Part shown: piece after piece, positions 6,003 to 6,057 of the stretch
Layout: each line of letters starts with the position of its first letter
Position numbering within the stretch: the stretch's first letter is position 1
Source of the DNA: Dehalococcoidia bacterium
GTDB lineage: Bacteria > Chloroflexota > Dehalococcoidia > Dehalococcoidales > Fen-1064
NCBI GenBank assembly: GCA_030691775.1
Contig: JAUYDN010000076.1
Location: 1-6,057 of the forward strand
Length of the DNA stretch: 6,057 nt
Direction of reading: 5' to 3'
The notes under the pieces: model-generated
The model's input: the letters and a program-made list of their open reading frames with translations, nothing else
The model's database searches: none
What the model was told of the DNA's origin: nothing
Program-made: the position numbers and the translations under genes

Positions 6003-6029
6003 CGGTGCGGACCCCCAAACGGTCCACCG
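6003..6029 (+). terminator. Weak hairpin after the last gene
   Basis: CGGTGCGGACC (6003-6013) pairs with GGTCCACCG (6021-6029), giving nine base pairs with a two-base bulge and a seven-base loop. There is no T-run after it, so it is at best a partial or factor-assisted terminator. The remaining downstream bases to the window end show no supported gene. Confidence 0.3.
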
Positions 6030-6057
6030 TAGCCCGCCTCGGGGCCGCAACATGGCA

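Noticed and set aside
5463..6027. Long open frames on both strands overlapping the 3' half of the last gene (for example 5475-5972 + and 5551-6027 -)
   Set aside because: They arise from very GC-rich coding sequence. Their translations are Arg/Ala/Pro-rich without recognisable motifs, while the mtnP frame carries clear EtfA-like motifs.

Overview
This looks like bacterial DNA carrying a methionine-salvage (methylthioadenosine recycling) locus that has been interrupted by defence and addiction genes and whose last gene has an abnormal 3' half. Order on the + strand: a repeat-rich leader (1-229); mtnA, 5-methylthioribose-1-phosphate isomerase (230-1297); a 966-residue single-chain Type IIG (Eco57I-like) restriction-modification enzyme (1294-4194); a 13-codon remnant of an mtnP 5' end (4194-4235); a promoter plus antitoxin/RelE-type toxin pair (4300-4781); and an mtnP-type gene (4828-5985) whose C-terminal 40% is not MTA phosphorylase but resembles the FAD-binding C-terminal domain of electron-transfer flavoprotein alpha (EtfA/FixB). 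No genes are supported on the - strand.

Organism: bacterial, judging from Shine-Dalgarno sites, tightly overlapping genes and the gene families. The mtnA/mtnP pairing and the heptamer-rich intergenic DNA would suit an uncultured environmental lineage such as Chloroflexota/Dehalococcoidia, but this is a weak guess. Base composition is patchy: mtnA and the first part of mtnP are moderately GC-rich, the restriction and toxin-antitoxin genes are clearly AT-richer, and everything after about 5,490 is strongly GC-rich, as if from another genome.

Function: MtnP splits 5'-methylthioadenosine (a by-product of SAM-dependent polyamine and related synthesis) into adenine and methylthioribose-1-phosphate, which MtnA isomerises to methylthioribulose-1-phosphate. 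The restriction enzyme overlaps mtnA by ATGA and the mtnP remnant by TAATG, so it is co-transcribed and translationally coupled with the salvage genes. The toxin-antitoxin pair has its own consensus -10 box and strong ribosome binding site, and lies between two 23-bp copies of mtnP 5' coding sequence 634 bp apart. This points to a stepwise history: a restriction gene placed between mtnA and mtnP, then a toxin-antitoxin segment placed inside the mtnP 5' end with a new start codon downstream.

The most unusual items are the broken and rebuilt mtnP start, the in-frame MtnP-EtfA chimera (real fusion or assembly chimera), and three unrelated 7-bp-period repeat arrays in the 242 bases leading into mtnA, the last of which contains the apparent mtnA start codon.
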